Assembly: GCF_004324755.1 (NCBI RefSeq)
Contig: NZ_SDMQ01000002.1
Location: 1-64,000 of the forward strand
Length of the DNA stretch: 64,000 nucleotides
Source of the DNA: Propioniciclava sinopodophylli
Lineage (GTDB): Bacteria; Actinomycetota; Actinomycetes; Propionibacteriales; Propionibacteriaceae
Direction: 5' to 3'
Under the pieces are notes generated by a model that did not search any database, had not been told where the DNA came from, and worked only from the letters and a program-made list of their open reading frames with translations. Positions 63,035-64,000 of the stretch are shown here, piece by piece. The position numbers and the translations under genes are program-made. Numbering within the stretch: the stretch's first letter is position 1; every line of letters starts with the position of its first letter.

Positions 63035-64000
63035 CTGGCACCCATCAGGGCGAGCAGCACACCGCCGGCGACGACGGAGGCGACCTGGCCGGCCGCGTTC
63101 GCTCCCATGGCGTGCATCAGCAGGAAGTTGTCGAAGTTCTCCCGCTGCGCCTCACGCTGGACGACACGCGCCGCCATCGGGAAGGCCGAAATGCCGGCGG
63201 CACCGATCAGCGGGTTGAACTTGCCACCCGAGAACACGTTCATCAGCTTCCCGAACGAGACACCCATGACGGTGTCGAGCACGAACGCGATGAGGCCCAG
63301 CACCAGGATCATGAGGGTCTGCAGGTTGAGGAACTTCTCGCCGATCATCGTCGATCCGATGGCCAGGCCGAGGAACAGCGTGACGACGTTGGCGAGTTCG
63401 TTCGAGGACGCCCCCACCAGCCGCTCGACGACCTTCGACTCGCGCATCAGGTTGCCCAGCATCAGCATGCCGATCAGCGGCGTCGCGAACGGCACCAGCG
63501 TGCCGACGACGATCGTCACGATGATCGGAAACAGGATGCGCGTGCGCTGCGAGATCTCCCGCGACGTGTACGGCATCACGATGGCGCGCTCCTTGGCGGT
63601 CGTCAGCGCCCGCATGATCGGCGGCATGATGATCGGCACCAGGCTCATGTACGAGTAGGCGGCCACCGTGATGGGGGCGACCAGCTCGGGCGCGAGCTTG
63701 TTCGACACGTAGATCGACGTCGGCCCGTCGATGGCGCCGATGATGCCGATCGAGGCGGCCTGGTTGTGGTTGAACCCCAGGAACAGCGCCAGCAGCAACG
63801 TCAGGAAGATGCCGAACTGGCCGGCGGCGCCGAGCAGCACCATCTTCGGGTTCTCCAGCAGCGGCCCGAAGTCGGTCATGGCGCCGATGCCGACGAAGAT
63901 CAGCAGCGGGAACATCTCGTTGCCCACGCCCATGTCGTAGAGCGCCTGGAGCATGCCGTGCTCCCCCACCATCGGCGAGAGCGGCAGGTTCGCCAGGATC
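63031..64000 (-). CDS. Na+-translocating decarboxylase beta subunit (OadB/GcdB/MmdB-type), 5' end outside window
   Basis: 323 residues visible of about 380-430; the frame runs off the right edge. Multi-spanning membrane protein with DFGPLLENPKMVLLGAAGQFGIF, IIGAIDGPTSIYVSNKLAPEL, IVMPYTSREISQRTRILFPIIVT, VGASSNELANVVTLFLGLAIG and SGGKFNPLIGAAGISAFPMAARV, the signature of the beta subunits of oxaloacetate, glutaconyl-CoA and methylmalonyl-CoA decarboxylase sodium pumps. Which acid it handles depends on partner subunits upstream of the window. In a propionate-type metabolism methylmalonyl-CoA is the best guess. The gene ends inside repeat array 4. Confidence 0.95.
   Translation of the reverse strand, partial: ILANLPLSPMVGEHGMLQALYDMGVGNEMFPLLIFVGIGAMTDFGPLLENPKMVLLGAAGQFGIFLTLLLALFLGFNHNQAASIGIIGAIDGPTSIYVSNKLAPELVAPITVAAYSYMSLVPIIMPPIMRALTTAKERAIVMPYTSREISQRTRILFPIIVTIVVGTLVPFATPLIGMLMLGNLMRESKVVERLVGASSNELANVVTLFLGLAIGSTMIGEKFLNLQTLMILVLGLIAFVLDTVMGVSFGKLMNVFSGGKFNPLIGAAGISAFPMAARVVQREAQRENFDNFLLMHAMGANAAGQVASVVAGGVLLALMGAS

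Overview
This is a high-GC (roughly 70%), gene-dense chromosomal window with strong GC3 bias and many GTG starts. It reads as an actinobacterium and most resembles Propionibacteriaceae, though the genus cannot be fixed from sequence alone. Two blocks follow the gene order of Mycobacterium: pcrA / M23 peptidase / sucCD / perM-like / purN / purH / folD at 23-35 kb, and a thiolase-FabG4-MaoC operon divergent from a TetR plus acyl-CoA oxidase pair at 53-59 kb. No rRNA, tRNA or CRISPR array was seen. One insertion sequence is cut by the left edge, and a sodium-pump decarboxylase beta-subunit gene is cut by the right edge.

Layout. 0-0.6 kb: the start of an IS5-type element abuts a broken prepilin-peptidase gene exactly at a CTAG. 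0.6-12.8 kb: ribosomal genes rplU-rpmA with a strong terminator; an alpha/beta hydrolase and a transglutaminase-like protein; a two-component system next to a poly-aspartate-tailed membrane protein; an LmbE-type deacetylase, a DUF445 protein and a DUF2891 protein; then RNase E and its DUF2344 partner. 12.9-19 kb: an Eis-like acetyltransferase, a SulP transporter, and a beta-glucoside-type PTS under a RAT/terminator switch with its own BglG-family antiterminator. 19-23 kb: an acyl-CoA synthetase, an MFS transporter and an EEP-fold protein. 23-35 kb: the folate, purine, TCA and DNA-repair block. 35-44.6 kb: a phospholipase D/cardiolipin synthase, a GlsB-like protein, a PspC envelope-stress cluster with a NarL-type two-component system, a fatty acyl-CoA ligase, a phosphopantetheinyl transferase and guaA. 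44.7-52.7 kb: a sugar ABC transporter without its own ATPase, an NCS1 permease with an isochorismatase-like hydrolase, a CapA-like protein, a PfkB kinase and DUF2200. 53-63 kb: beta-oxidation-like genes, then an aminotransferase / NAD(P)HX repair / M20 amidohydrolase run. 63 kb to the end: an OadB/GcdB-type membrane subunit.

The most unusual feature is a family of tandem repeats with a 22-bp period in four separate intergenic spaces (11.82-12.10, 44.64-44.73, 52.68-52.91 and 62.90-63.03 kb). All share the core GCCGAGRGCYY, occur in two sequence flavours, abut or overlap stop codons, and in three loci form head-to-head blocks able to fold into long hairpins. They have no spacers, do not have the properties of coding DNA, and are not explained by any gene nearby. 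They look like a genome-wide 3'-UTR repeat system and are the best candidate here for something undescribed.
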